DNA of 64,000 bases, from positions 62,001-126,000 of the forward strand of contig DIDT01000049.1 in NCBI GenBank assembly GCA_002418285.1. Direction: 5' to 3'. Below the pieces are notes generated by a model, which did no database searches, was not told the origin of the DNA, and saw nothing but the letters and a program-made list of their open reading frames with translations. The position numbers and the translations under genes are program-made. Shown here piece by piece: positions 1 through 10,206 of this stretch (position 1 is its first letter; every line of letters begins with the position of its first letter). The DNA comes from Phycisphaerales bacterium UBA5793. GTDB taxonomy: Bacteria > Planctomycetota > Phycisphaerae > Phycisphaerales > UBA5793.

Positions 1-1148
1 TGGGCATCGACTACTACCAGGCCTTTGTCGATAAGGGCATGCTCACGCCGCTCAACCAGTTCATCCACGATCCGCAGGTCGGGTTGAGCGAGGCTGAGAT
101 CGCCGACCACTTCCCGCAGATCTGGCGACAACTCGTGCTTGGCAATGAGATCTACGCCCTGCCTTCCGACAACGCGCAGTATGGCCTCTACTACAACCGC
201 GCGATCTTCGACGCATGGAACGCCGCCCATGCAGATCAGCACGTCGACTATCCCAACAGCGAGTGGACGTGGGACGATCTTGCCAACGCGGCCAAGCGGC
301 TCACCGCCAGAGACGATCGCGGCCGCGCGGTGCAGTACGGCATCATGTTCGATCTGTGGGCGTGGCCCTTCATGGCGTTTCTGCACCAGGCGGGCGGCAC
401 GTGCTGGGATCAATCCGCCACGACGACGTTGATCAACTCGCCGCAGGGTATCGAGGCGCTGACGTATCTCGTCTCGATCATTCCCGATGATGCGCCGATC
501 AAGGCCATCGGCCTGGCGGACTCGGCGGCGAGTCCGGCGCAGCTCTTCAAGATCGGTTCGCTGGCGATGCTTCTCGATGGTTCGTGGCGGGCGCCCAATC
601 TCGAACTCGACAATCCGGATCTGGATTACGCGATCGCCCCGCTGCCGCATGGCCAGGATCGAGCCGTGGTGAGCGGCAGCGTGCTCTGGGGAATCAGCAG
701 CCACAGCGAAAGCCCGCGCAAGGCTTGGGAGATGATCAAGTGGATGACCAGCGAGCAGCAGTCGCTGCGCTACTGGGATACACTGCGCGTGGCGCCGCCG
801 GCGCGGATCAGTGTGGTGCAGTCTGAGGCGTTTCGCTCGACCAATGGACTGGTCACCGATGATGGCGTCGTGCGCGTGCCGCCGATGAGCCGCGAGCAGT
901 ATCCTCTGCGTGCCCGCTGGCTGGAATACGCAATCACACCGGATCCTTTGACGGGCAATCGCCCGGGGTTTGTCGAAGCCGCCCGCTACCAGATGGACCT
1001 GCAGACAGCGATCACCAACGCACTGGTCGCGGCGGTGCGCGATGGAGTTGATCCCAAGGCGGCACTGGACCAGGCCGCCGCGGATGTGCACGCCATCATC
1101 GACCGCGACCGCGCGGCCAAGGGACTGTCGCCGATCGAACGCGATTGA
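1..1148 (+). CDS. Extracellular solute-binding protein of a sugar ABC transporter, 5' end outside the window
   Basis: The reading frame is open from the first complete codon (position 3), so the N-terminus and signal peptide lie upstream; an internal ATG sits at 39. The protein has the look of family 1 (MalE/UgpB-like) periplasmic binding proteins: YALPSDNAQYGLYYNRAIFD is the typical strand after the ligand pocket, followed by a WTWDD segment, GSLAMLLDGSWRAP, and AWEMIKWMTSEQQ near the closing hinge helix. It should capture an oligosaccharide or polyol outside the inner membrane and hand it to a permease pair. No permease or ATPase gene follows in the window; the next genes are on the opposite strand. 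The downstream GH2 glycosidase fits a carbohydrate-use context. Substrate cannot be read from the sequence. Confidence 0.85.
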   Translation, partial: GIDYYQAFVDKGMLTPLNQFIHDPQVGLSEAEIADHFPQIWRQLVLGNEIYALPSDNAQYGLYYNRAIFDAWNAAHADQHVDYPNSEWTWDDLANAAKRLTARDDRGRAVQYGIMFDLWAWPFMAFLHQAGGTCWDQSATTTLINSPQGIEALTYLVSIIPDDAPIKAIGLADSAASPAQLFKIGSLAMLLDGSWRAPNLELDNPDLDYAIAPLPHGQDRAVVSGSVLWGISSHSESPRKAWEMIKWMTSEQQSLRYWDTLRVAPPARISVVQSEAFRSTNGLVTDDGVVRVPPMSREQYPLRARWLEYAITPDPLTGNRPGFVEAARYQMDLQTAITNALVAAVRDGVDPKAALDQAAADVHAIIDRDRAAKGLSPIERD

Positions 1149-1178
1149 TGAGCTTCAATCTGGTCGTTTATCGCCCGA

Positions 1179-2099
1179 TCACAACTCCGGTCGCGGATGC
1201 GGATGATTCCATCGCTGCCAGAGGGCGATGAAGTCACCGCCGGAGGTGCCGTTGAACGTGAACATTAACCGACCTGCCGGCCCAACCACCACCACCTGCG
1301 CCTGGGCCCCTCTCATGCACACGAACATCGTGGCTTCGCCGGCCACCCACCTCTTGCCGCGCTGGTCATCGAGAACGCCCGGCGAGGCGAGAACCGCCAG
1401 CGGTCGTCCCAGACCCCGGCCGGTGGAGACAATGAACGAACGGAACGCGGTGAGAACCATCCCGGCGATCATCCCCAGCACAACAACCAGACCGGCGTTC
1501 ATCCACGTGTTCATCTGGGACCACCAGCCGAGCGCACCGGCGCCGAAAACTGCGATGATTAGAACGAGCCCCAGAAGCGCGAGAACCTGATCCGTACCGA
1601 GGATCGGGATCTCCTCAGCCTCGACGAAGTAATCGGGCACTCCCTCATCGGAGTGGTACTGTTTCCCGGCGCGTCGATCCACAACCGTACGGGGAGGAGC
1701 AAGCCCCGCCTGACCGAGGTGCGCGCACAGTGTGTCCCAGGAGACACGACGTCGAGACAGGAGTCCCACGAGGTCGTACGCCCGACGTCGACGCAGGTAG
1801 TCCTCAATGGATGCGATCAGCACGTCCACATCCGACCCTGTTTGAGCACCCCGATTCGTCTGGTCACCAAACTGCGATCGGATCTTCCACACCTTGCGTA
1901 TGTTCATGACGGCCAGTGCGCCCGTGATAACGGCGACAAACAATGCATCTCGCAGACTGATGTTGCCTGATGTCCGATGCATGAACGGTGTTGAGCCGGC
2001 GAAGACTGCAAATGCAGCAAAGATGATCGCACAAATGATGGGAAAGACCGGCCACGGCTTGACCGGCCAATCGATCGGCACAACCGTGCGTTCCATCAT
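1179..2099 (-). CDS. Four-helix membrane protein of unknown function
   Basis: About 306 residues with two pairs of predicted membrane helices (about 17-35, 50-68, 172-193 and 201-219). A charged cytoplasmic-looking stretch (about 90-165) separates the pairs and contains an Arg-rich segment, YLRRRRAYDL. The C-terminal 85 residues are soluble and rich in beta-type sequence (QVVVVGPAGRLMFTFNGTSG). I recognise no family. The start is an ATG-ATG pair at 2099 and 2096, preceded by a good ribosome binding site (GAGAGGA, 7-8 bases upstream). It converges with the solute-binding protein gene, ending 30 bases from it, and is followed downstream on its strand by nothing related. A sensor or transport role would be a guess. 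Confidence 0.65.
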   Translation of the reverse strand: MMERTVVPIDWPVKPWPVFPIICAIIFAAFAVFAGSTPFMHRTSGNISLRDALFVAVITGALAVMNIRKVWKIRSQFGDQTNRGAQTGSDVDVLIASIEDYLRRRRAYDLVGLLSRRRVSWDTLCAHLGQAGLAPPRTVVDRRAGKQYHSDEGVPDYFVEAEEIPILGTDQVLALLGLVLIIAVFGAGALGWWSQMNTWMNAGLVVVLGMIAGMVLTAFRSFIVSTGRGLGRPLAVLASPGVLDDQRGKRWVAGEATMFVCMRGAQAQVVVVGPAGRLMFTFNGTSGGDFIALWQRWNHPHPRPEL

Positions 2100-2209
2100 T
2101 CAGCATCCTCTCATCAACAAGCTCGCTACCAGTCCGAAGCGCCAGCGAGGTTTGACGCGTGTTCCGCTCCAAACCAGCGAACCTCGCCGGCGAATCGGAC
2201 TGTTTGCGG

Positions 2210-5074
2210 TTACACGATGAACCGTCGCCACGCACCGACATCACACACTGCGCGACACTCGACGTCACGCTCATCGATCAGCCGCTCCAGCAGATACCGC
2301 CCTGCCGGGTCGCTGTGGTCGAGACTGCTCACCGTCAGCAACCCCTGACCCACTCGCGTGTGGAAGAGCATGTCAAAGAGGCGCGGCCGGCGCTGATCGT
2401 GTGTGTACACACAGCGCACCAGCGGATCGACGCAGTCTACCACGCCGAGGTCTTCGACCGGAATGAGCCGGGCATAGGTTCGCGTGAGGTCCATGCCGAG
2501 CAGATCGACGATCCACTTGCTGTCGCCGGCCTGCAACGGCGCCTCTTCGATGACCAGCGGGCACTGGCCAAAGAGCCACTCGTAATTCGTGCCCAGGCCG
2601 CCGCGGGTTTTCGAGGCGAGCAGCACGACGCGGCCGCCCGAGCTAAGAAAATCAAGCAGCGGCGCGGTGAGCTTGTGAGTGAGGATCGTCTTTGCACCGG
2701 CAGGGATCGGTTGATCATGCCGCCACGCCGGCAGCTGCGGCGCGAGGCGAGCCGGGTCGGGCAGTCGATTGACCCAGCGTTTGACGGGCAGGCCGAAGCC
2801 GCGCGAGTAGCCGCGCTCGAGTTCATCGGGCTCGGCGTCGGCTGCGGCAAACGGCGGGCCGTCGAGGCGGTACGCGCCGGCCGGCGCGGGGTGTGCTTCG
2901 GGCACGATCCAGAGATCCCACGTGTTGTGTCGCAATCCTCCGCCGCTTGCTTCGAGACAGACGCGGCGAGGCTGCGCCCCATCGATGCGCGGCCACCGCA
3001 CGTCGAACACCACACTTGCCACCTCACCTTGCGCGCAACGCAATGGGATGGCGCCAAGCTCGCGACCATCGAGCGCCAGCCGCACCTTCCCGTCAAACAC
3101 CGTCGGGCCGAAGTTGGAGAGCATGAGCTCCACGCGATCACGTGTCCCGGCGACGAATGACCGCCGATGCTCTGGCGTGCGGAGGATCAGCGGCGCATCG
3201 GCCAGCCAACCGCGCGTCTGCTCCGGCGTGAATCGCCAGCGATCGAGATCATCCTTGAAGCCGCACGTGCAGACCGCGACGTCGCGCAGGTGGTTCATCA
3301 CGACGCCGCCGTGATTGGGATACTCGCGGAAGCGTTCGACCTGAAACTGTCGACCGAGCAGGTGATGGCGATCGCTCTGCCTGCGAAATCGCTCGACGAC
3401 CTCCCTGCTGTAGCGCTCGCGCAGCTCGCGCTCGTAGCGCCGGCCGCTTTCGAACATCGCCGGCAGCCACCACGGTCGATTCCCGCCGACGCTGCGTGCG
3501 ATCGCTTCGAAATCCGGCCACGAGGAAAACGTAATCGTCTCGCCCATCACAAACGGCTTGACATCGAGCGTCGCCAGCGTGTCCTGCAGGTCCGCAAGGT
3601 AATTCACCCAGCGGTTGTTGTTGTCATACGTGTGCTCGTCGTGCAGATCAGTACGCTCGGCGTCGGCCCACGCGAAGCTGGCCGTCTGGACCTGCAGAAG
3701 CGCGCCCGGCAGCATCTGCCGCGCCGTCTCCCACCACCACTTCGCGAGCTGCGGATTGAAGCACGGATGCTCGCACGTGGCGCTGACGATGATCACACAC
3801 GGGTGATTGCGGTCTCGGCGCAGGAACGCCTCGTAGAGCCGCTCGTACTCGGGCAGGTAGTGATCATCCATCGACGCGTGCCAGTTGGGATGCTCCTGCC
3901 AGATCAGCATGCCCATCTCGTCAGCGAGATCAAAGTACCACCGCGGCGGATACCACATGCACAGGCACACGCAGTTGAAACCCATCGCCAGCAGCACTTC
4001 GAACTCTTCGCGGACCTGCTCGCGCGTGGGTGCCGGAGCCATGTGCTGCGGTTCATGTCCCCAGTGCAATACGCCGCGCACGTGCAGCGGCGAGCCGTTG
4101 AGGATGATGCGCGTACCTTCGATGTGCAGATCGCGGAAGCCGAACCGGACGTGATGTGCATCCACCTGCCCGTGCTTATCGGTCAATTCGATGCTCGCTT
4201 CGTACAGCACAGGCTCGGCCGGCGACCAGCAGCGCGGGTGGTCAACATGCACCACTCCGATCACCTCTGTAGCGTCGTTGCGGATCTGGACTTCCACTTC
4301 TCCGTAATCCACAATAGCGATGTGCGCGATTCCCTCACCGGACGCCGGCGCGTCGAGTTCGATGGTCACGCGCACCTCGCCCGATTCCGCATCGGCGGAA
4401 ACGGCGATCCCATCGGGTCGCGCGTGCAGCGCTCCGCAGCCGATCAATCGCAGCGGCTGCCAGATGCCGCCGTGATGCAGGCTGAGCATATCGTGAAAGC
4501 CCTTGGTGATGTGGCCGGTCATCTCATCGACGCGGATGAGGAGGTCGATCTCTTCGCCGGCCGCAACCTGCGCCGTGATATCCAGTTCGAATGGCACGAA
4601 ATCACCGCAGTGTGATCCCGCGCGCACGCCGTTCACCCACACCGTCGCCTCCGTGGCCACGGCTTCAAACTGCAGCATCGTGCGATGCCAGTTCCAGTCG
4701 TCCGGCACGACCACCTTGCGGCGATACCACGCGACAGTGTGGAATTCGACGCCGAGATCGCGCTGCCACGCGCCCGGCAATTGCACCGGTTTCCAGGGAG
4801 GCTGGCGCAGCGGTTCGTTCCACCAGGTCTCGGCCAACCCGACATAGCCGGGATCAGGGCGGACGAACCACGGTCCGGTGAGGTCAACTGGTGCGACCGG
4901 CGGAGACTTGGACGCAATGTGCTTTTCTTGAGGCAAAGCGGCACCTGTGGCAAGGAGCGGAGCCAAAGCGTAGTCCGGCGCCGTGCCGATTCCGTGAGCG
5001 TTGCAGGTGGCGAAAGGTTTCACCAACCGCGGCGGGCCTGCAGCGCGCGACCGGTTTGCCGCAACTGCAGCCAC
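2210..5074 (-). CDS. Glycoside hydrolase family 2 protein (beta-mannosidase/beta-glucuronidase type)
   Basis: The order of domains is that of GH2: an N-terminal jelly-roll (from about residue 65, VDLTGPWF...), an immunoglobulin-like domain (about 235-325), and a TIM barrel opening with the hallmark FGFRDLHIEG and LNGSPLHVRG. Glu435 in SATCEHP is at the acid/base position, although the residue before it is Cys rather than the usual Asn. Glu512 in VMGETI is the likely nucleophile. Beyond about residue 590 a further beta-rich region follows. The family releases beta-linked sugars from oligosaccharides. The first 60 residues do not resemble the family, and no signal peptide or good ribosome binding site supports the ATG at 5074, so the true start may be 40-60 codons further in. 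Exact substrate is not readable. Confidence 0.85.
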   Translation of the reverse strand: MAAVAANRSRAAGPPRLVKPFATCNAHGIGTAPDYALAPLLATGAALPQEKHIASKSPPVAPVDLTGPWFVRPDPGYVGLAETWWNEPLRQPPWKPVQLPGAWQRDLGVEFHTVAWYRRKVVVPDDWNWHRTMLQFEAVATEATVWVNGVRAGSHCGDFVPFELDITAQVAAGEEIDLLIRVDEMTGHITKGFHDMLSLHHGGIWQPLRLIGCGALHARPDGIAVSADAESGEVRVTIELDAPASGEGIAHIAIVDYGEVEVQIRNDATEVIGVVHVDHPRCWSPAEPVLYEASIELTDKHGQVDAHHVRFGFRDLHIEGTRIILNGSPLHVRGVLHWGHEPQHMAPAPTREQVREEFEVLLAMGFNCVCLCMWYPPRWYFDLADEMGMLIWQEHPNWHASMDDHYLPEYERLYEAFLRRDRNHPCVIIVSATCEHPCFNPQLAKWWWETARQMLPGALLQVQTASFAWADAERTDLHDEHTYDNNNRWVNYLADLQDTLATLDVKPFVMGETITFSSWPDFEAIARSVGGNRPWWLPAMFESGRRYERELRERYSREVVERFRRQSDRHHLLGRQFQVERFREYPNHGGVVMNHLRDVAVCTCGFKDDLDRWRFTPEQTRGWLADAPLILRTPEHRRSFVAGTRDRVELMLSNFGPTVFDGKVRLALDGRELGAIPLRCAQGEVASVVFDVRWPRIDGAQPRRVCLEASGGGLRHNTWDLWIVPEAHPAPAGAYRLDGPPFAAADAEPDELERGYSRGFGLPVKRWVNRLPDPARLAPQLPAWRHDQPIPAGAKTILTHKLTAPLLDFLSSGGRVVLLASKTRGGLGTNYEWLFGQCPLVIEEAPLQAGDSKWIVDLLGMDLTRTYARLIPVEDLGVVDCVDPLVRCVYTHDQRRPRLFDMLFHTRVGQGLLTVSSLDHSDPAGRYLLERLIDERDVECRAVCDVGAWRRFIV

Positions 5075-5247
5075 GAAACGTCAGGTCACTTCCGGCACAG
5101 AAATCGCGGCCTGGCCGAGAAAAGCCTCCCCTATTTGGGTGCATCTACGACAGTATGTGGGAGGTGGCATGGCCTTTGCATTGGTCACCTCGGATGTGAT
5201 TCCCCTTCCTCTTTTCAGCCAGACCCCGACCTGCCAAGGAGTGTGTA

Positions 5248-6942
5248 ATGAAAGTTCGATCGACCCGCTTGCTTCAATTGACTCTCGCCGCGGCCACGAC
5301 GCTCGGCGCCACCCTTGGGGCGGTCGCCGATCTGACTCCGGCGTGGATCGCCCGGCTGCCGGTCGGCGCAACACTCTCGGCCGGACTGAGCGGCATGGTC
5401 GTCGATTCGTCAGGCGTGACCTACGTCACGGGAATCAGCGGTTCATCGGGCAACACCGACATCACGACTGCGGCAATCGGGCCCGACGGCTCAATTCTCT
5501 GGTCCAAGGTCTTCGATGGCGTCCAGCAGTGGCACGACCAAGCGCGCGGCATCACTCTTGGACCCGATGGAAGCGTGTGGGTGTGCGGCAATACACCCAG
5601 CTCCACCCTGCGCGCCAAGGTGCTCGTGCTTAACTATGCCGCCGCGGACGGCACGCTGCTTCGCACGATTGAGTACACCAGCGATCCAGGCTACGCCGAG
5701 GAGGGTTCATCGATCGCCGTCGACGCACAGGGCAACATCTACGTCGGCGGCGGCACGAATGGCGACGGCTCCGATGTCTTCGTGCTCAGCTTCAATCCTA
5801 ACGGGGGCTTGCGCTGGCGCAAGACGTGGGATGGCCCCGCCTTCGGCCCATACTCCCAGGATCACCTGCAGAGCCTCCAGCTTGCACCGGATGGCAACCT
5901 CGTCGCCATGATCGACGGCGTCATGAATTCGCTTCACGCGGACTACGTCATCATCAAGTACAACCCCACCAACGGCGCGACGATCTGGGAGAAATACTGG
6001 GGCCTCAGCGGCGACGACTTCCCCGATGACATGATCATCAATCCTGCTGGCGATATCTTTGTCTCAGGCACGGCTCTCTCGCCCCAGGGCAGCAATCGCT
6101 ACGGCACGATTCGCCTGCGCGGCAGCGACGGCCAACTGCTCTGGGAAAACTACAGCGGACGAGATTTCCACAACGCCCAGCGCGGTCTTGCCATCGACAA
6201 TGCCGGCGGCGTCTACGTGACCGGCAGTGTCGATCCTGACGGCGATCGCAGCAACACGAACGACAACTTCTACTCCGTGAAACTGGACGATCAGACCGGC
6301 GTCCAATTATGGTCGCATTTGTACGGCGCCAATTGCGTCGGTTGCTTTGATGCGCCGGCCGACGTCGTGGTCGATTCCACCGGCAACGTCTTTCTGGCAG
6401 GCTCCACGAGCAGTGCGCCCTACAGCGGCGACATGATTCTCTTCGTGCTGGATTCCGTCACGGGATTGGAGACCACGCGCGGCGTCATTGATGGAAGCAT
6501 GAATGAAACTGCCGGCGCCGGAATCCTCCGCCTGGATGCACTCCAGAATCTGCTCATCGGCGGCGGCACCTACAACGTCAACACCGGGGCGCGGAATATC
6601 ACCGTGACCAAGTACGATTCGCTCGCGGGCAACCTCTACTCACTGGCCGTGCAGAATCTGGTCGGCGGCGGCAATGCGACCTTCACCATCAACGGCGCCA
6701 CGCCCAATCGACCGCAGTACATCGTCTACAGCCTGCGCGGCCCGGGCTCTACGTTCGTAGCACAGCTCAATGTCACGCTCGATCTGGCCAGCCCGTCGCT
6801 GCTCACGTCCGGACGAAGTAACGCAAACGGCGTGTTCACCACTTCCGTTCATGTTCCCAGTGCCGCCACGGGCCGCACGGTCTGGTTCCAGGGAGCGGAG
6901 ACGAATCGCACGACGCCTGTACTCAGCGAAGTCGTGCGGTAG
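5248..6942 (+). CDS. Secreted SBBP-type beta-propeller protein with shared C-terminal module (paralogue 1)
   Basis: A Sec signal peptide covers about residues 1-28 (hydrophobic run LTLAAATTLGATLGAVA). Residues about 30-455 consist of repeats of 50-60 residues of the type SSGVTYVTGISGSSG, AQGNIYVGGGTNGDGS and TGNVFLAGSTSS, which match SBBP repeats forming a beta-propeller. Residues about 462-564 form the C-terminal module shared with the next four genes (NLVGGGNATFTINGATP ... GRTVWFQGAE ... VVR). ATG 5248 is fixed by AAGGAG seven bases upstream. It is the first of seven same-strand genes separated by 45-110 bases. Likely exported and surface-located; no enzyme motif is present. Confidence 0.8.
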   Translation: MKVRSTRLLQLTLAAATTLGATLGAVADLTPAWIARLPVGATLSAGLSGMVVDSSGVTYVTGISGSSGNTDITTAAIGPDGSILWSKVFDGVQQWHDQARGITLGPDGSVWVCGNTPSSTLRAKVLVLNYAAADGTLLRTIEYTSDPGYAEEGSSIAVDAQGNIYVGGGTNGDGSDVFVLSFNPNGGLRWRKTWDGPAFGPYSQDHLQSLQLAPDGNLVAMIDGVMNSLHADYVIIKYNPTNGATIWEKYWGLSGDDFPDDMIINPAGDIFVSGTALSPQGSNRYGTIRLRGSDGQLLWENYSGRDFHNAQRGLAIDNAGGVYVTGSVDPDGDRSNTNDNFYSVKLDDQTGVQLWSHLYGANCVGCFDAPADVVVDSTGNVFLAGSTSSAPYSGDMILFVLDSVTGLETTRGVIDGSMNETAGAGILRLDALQNLLIGGGTYNVNTGARNITVTKYDSLAGNLYSLAVQNLVGGGNATFTINGATPNRPQYIVYSLRGPGSTFVAQLNVTLDLASPSLLTSGRSNANGVFTTSVHVPSAATGRTVWFQGAETNRTTPVLSEVVR

Positions 6943-7023
6943 CGGCGAGTAACCGCAGGCTTGGAGCCGGATCGGATCAGCAGCGAACTTCACCTTGTTC
7001 GGGGGCAATGAAAGGGCTGAGTC

Positions 7024-8676
7024 ATGCCGAGAGTTCATCACTCCATCCTGATCGCCGGTTTGCTATCCGGCGTTGCCACAGTCGACACCGCCCGCGCGGA
7101 TCTCACCCCCGACTGGTTGGCGCGACTGGCCGCCACCACCGGATTCGTCGATCTGAACGTAGCCGCGACGACCGGCACGGACGGTTCGATCTACGTCACC
7201 GGTTCCACTGGAGACCTGACTTCGAGGAACGTGCTCACCACCAAGTACGCGGTCGATGGGACCAAACTCTGGTCGGTGCAACATGCCGGCGGCGCCGGTA
7301 CCGAATACGGCACCGCCATCATGCTCGATGGCGCCGGAAACGTGATCGTCGTGGGACGCGTTGCCTCGAACTACGGCATCATCAAGTACAACGCGGCCAA
7401 CGGCTCTGAGATCTGGTCCATCCAGCACGACGCGGGTGGCACGGATATCCCCAACGCGGCGACGATCGATGCCAGCGGCAACATCTACATCACCGGCCAG
7501 TCCTGGGCGGACAACCAGAACGACTACTACACCGCCAAGTTCAATAGCAGCGGGCAGATGCAGTGGACACGGCGCTACAACGGACCCGGCTCGTTCCTGT
7601 TTGCCCATGACATCGCGCGAGCCATCGCCGTGGACGGCAACGGCGACGTGTTCGTCACTGGCGGATCGAACGGTTCGGGGTCCGCTTCTCCGGACTACTA
7701 CACAGTCAAGTACAATGGCGCGAATGGCTCACCAATCTGGAGCAAGCGCTACACCGGCGCGGGCGCCAATGACGATGCGTTTGATCTTGTGCTCGACGCA
7801 TCGGGTGATGTGTACGTCACCGGCGGCTCGTACCAGAGCGGCTGGAAATACGTGACGCTCAAGTACCGCAATTCCGACGGGACCGAACTCTGGCAGGCGA
7901 CGGATAGTCCCCAAACCTGCAACGTCGCAACGGATATCGCGCTGGACAGCGCCGGAGATGTCATCATCACCGGCTGGTCCGATCCCGACTGCAATGAGAG
8001 CAACTTCAACGAGAACATCTCGACCGTGAAGCACCTCGCCTCCACCGGCGCCCACGTGTGGACGATGACTTTCGGCAGCAATGCAGTCGGCACCTTCGAC
8101 GTTCCCTACGACGTGGTGATCGACGCCAACGACAACATCTTCGTGTGCGGCGAGAACACCGGGCTGTTCATCCTCCTGCAGTATGACCCGGCGACCGGAG
8201 TCATTGCCGACATGGACACGTTCTCCAGCGGCTCGGCCGAACGATCCGTCGGAAAGGCGCTCACACTCGATCATTCTGAAAACGTCGTCGTTGCCGGCGT
8301 GGCTCGCAATGCCAACACCGAGGAGCGAAGCATCCTGACGGTCAAGTACCCATCCCGCGTCAGGAATAGGTACGCACTGTCGGTCAGCAATCTCGTCGGA
8401 GGTGAGAACGCCGACTTCACCATCATCAACGCGACGCCTAGCACAAACCAGTACATTGTGTACAGCCTGCGCGGTCTCGGCTCCACGTTCGTTGCGCAAC
8501 TGAATGTCACGCTCGATCTGCGATCGCCAGTACTGTTGAATTCGGGCCGATCTGACGCGCTCGGTGTCTATGCAGCCACGGTGCACGTTCCGCGCGCCGC
8601 CACGGGGCGCACCGTGTGGTTCCAGGGCGCCGAAGTGAACCGCACGACGCCAGTGATCAGCGAACTCGTCAGGTAG
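7024..8676 (+). CDS. Secreted SBBP-type beta-propeller protein with shared C-terminal module (paralogue 2)
   Basis: This is a close paralogue of the preceding gene: signal peptide in residues 1-24 (IAGLLSGVATVDTARA), both mature proteins starting ADLTPxW(L/I)ARL, then propeller repeats such as ASGNIYITGQSWADNQNDYY and NGDVFVTGGSNGSGS, and the C-terminal module at about 450-550. The central repeats have diverged more than the C-terminal module, which is nearly identical in its YIVYSLRG and GRTVWFQGAE segments. The ribosome binding site AAAGGG lies eight bases before the ATG. Tandem duplication of an ancestral gene is the simplest origin. Role unknown; an extracellular or cell-surface location is inferred. 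Confidence 0.8.
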   Translation: MPRVHHSILIAGLLSGVATVDTARADLTPDWLARLAATTGFVDLNVAATTGTDGSIYVTGSTGDLTSRNVLTTKYAVDGTKLWSVQHAGGAGTEYGTAIMLDGAGNVIVVGRVASNYGIIKYNAANGSEIWSIQHDAGGTDIPNAATIDASGNIYITGQSWADNQNDYYTAKFNSSGQMQWTRRYNGPGSFLFAHDIARAIAVDGNGDVFVTGGSNGSGSASPDYYTVKYNGANGSPIWSKRYTGAGANDDAFDLVLDASGDVYVTGGSYQSGWKYVTLKYRNSDGTELWQATDSPQTCNVATDIALDSAGDVIITGWSDPDCNESNFNENISTVKHLASTGAHVWTMTFGSNAVGTFDVPYDVVIDANDNIFVCGENTGLFILLQYDPATGVIADMDTFSSGSAERSVGKALTLDHSENVVVAGVARNANTEERSILTVKYPSRVRNRYALSVSNLVGGENADFTIINATPSTNQYIVYSLRGLGSTFVAQLNVTLDLRSPVLLNSGRSDALGVYAATVHVPRAATGRTVWFQGAEVNRTTPVISELVR

Positions 8677-8721
8677 TCATCTGTCCCACAATCGCAACCC
8701 CCTCCTTGAAAGGAGTATGAA

Positions 8722-10206
8722 ATGACAATCTCCAAGTCGATGACAATCGCCTCGACTGCCATGCTCGGCCTGGCGACATTCGCCTTCGGGCAACCCAACG
8801 ATCGCGTGAAGTGGATCTACGAGATCCCATCGAATCCGCCGGGTTCGTTTATCGCCACGGCAGACGACGGAACGGTCTATGTCACAGACAACACACGCCT
8901 TTACTCGCTGACTCCCAACGGCGCGTTGAACTGGTCGCTCGAAGGCGTCGGCGGTGGTCAACCGATCACCATCGGCAGCAACGGCACGATTTACACCTCG
9001 AACAACGGCCTCGGAATCGCAGCCGTCAATCCCAACGGATCGCTGCAATGGCAGTATCTTCCTCCGCTATCGAACCCGACAATCTGCGGTCCTAACGTGG
9101 GTCCGGATGGAAACGTCTACGCTGTGCAGGAACGCATCAGCGGATCCGGATACGGCATGTATTCGGTCGATGCGCAGGGCAATCTGCGCTGGACGAACAT
9201 CGGCGATCCACCCATGGGACGAGCCGATCTTGGACATGCGAATATCGCGTTTGGCGCCGATCGGTGCTACACGGGCATCGAAGGTTACCGCGGCGGATTT
9301 CCATCTTCGCGCTGTTTCAGTCTTGGCGGCAATCAGATCTGGTATTCGGGGTCAGGCGGACTGGAAATCCCTGCCACAACTTTCCCGGTCGTCATGCCTG
9401 ATGAGCGTGTCGCGTTTCGATGGGGGCAGATCGGCGTGATGGCGGTGGAGCCCGACGGCACAGTCGACTGGATTGCGGAGCATCCCGATGCGGGTCTCCT
9501 CATCGGTCCCGCAGTTGGCCCAGACGGTGTGATGTACTCGGGCAATTGGCTCGACCTGCAAATCTGGGCCGTCAATCCAGATGGTTCGACGAAGTGGCTA
9601 AGGGAATCGGACCCCAGCAACAGTCTCGCGACGCTCTCCGTCGCACCAGACAACTCAGTGGTGGTCGTAACCGGGGCCCCGGGTTGGGTCGGTGGCTGGG
9701 TGCGCGGCTACAGCCCGGCCAATGGCGATGTGCTCTGGCAGATCGACATTCCCAACGAGAACGGCCTGCCACCATACATCTACACCGCCCACACCGCCTT
9801 TTCACCTGACAGCCGGACGGCCTACTTCACGGTGCGCTACTGGGATTCCAACGTCCTTCACAGCTACCTGTACGCGATCGACGTCAGTGGTGATCCGGTG
9901 TACAACCTCGCTGTCGACAACCTCGTGGGTGGATCCGACGCCACGTTTACCATCTCCAACGCCACGCCCAGCACCGCTCAATACATCGTCTACAGCCTTC
10001 GCGGTCTCGGCTCGACGTTTGTTCCGCAGTTGAACGTCACGCTCGATCTCCGGCAGCCGGCGTTGTTGACCTCCGGTCGCGCTGATGCACAAGGTACGCT
10101 GCAACGTGCCGTACATGTACCCAGCGCTGCCACTGGCCACACCGTGTGGTTCCAGGGCGCCGAAGTCAATCACGTCACACCAGTCGTCAGTCAAGTGGTC
10201 CGGTAG
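8722..10206 (+). CDS. Secreted PQQ-like beta-propeller protein with shared C-terminal module (paralogue 3)
   Basis: The N-terminus is a signal peptide (ASTAMLGLATFAFG, cleavage near residue 23). The body contains repeats ending in aromatic strands (NGALNWSLEG, NGSLQWQYLPP, QGNLRWTNIGD, DGTVDWIAEHP, DGSTKWLRESD), the pattern of PQQ-like/outer-membrane assembly type propellers, but without evidence of a dehydrogenase active site. Residues about 394-494 are the shared C-terminal module. AAAGGAG stands seven bases before the ATG. The N-terminal repeat class therefore differs from paralogues 1 and 2 while the C-terminus is almost the same, which argues that the C-terminal part is a portable unit. 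Confidence 0.8.
   Translation: MTISKSMTIASTAMLGLATFAFGQPNDRVKWIYEIPSNPPGSFIATADDGTVYVTDNTRLYSLTPNGALNWSLEGVGGGQPITIGSNGTIYTSNNGLGIAAVNPNGSLQWQYLPPLSNPTICGPNVGPDGNVYAVQERISGSGYGMYSVDAQGNLRWTNIGDPPMGRADLGHANIAFGADRCYTGIEGYRGGFPSSRCFSLGGNQIWYSGSGGLEIPATTFPVVMPDERVAFRWGQIGVMAVEPDGTVDWIAEHPDAGLLIGPAVGPDGVMYSGNWLDLQIWAVNPDGSTKWLRESDPSNSLATLSVAPDNSVVVVTGAPGWVGGWVRGYSPANGDVLWQIDIPNENGLPPYIYTAHTAFSPDSRTAYFTVRYWDSNVLHSYLYAIDVSGDPVYNLAVDNLVGGSDATFTISNATPSTAQYIVYSLRGLGSTFVPQLNVTLDLRQPALLTSGRADAQGTLQRAVHVPSAATGHTVWFQGAEVNHVTPVVSQVVR

Noticed and set aside
3167..4615. Long plus-strand frame opposite the GH2 gene
   Set aside because: Antisense to the glycosidase with its catalytic motifs; composition rich in His, Arg and Gln, with no domain.
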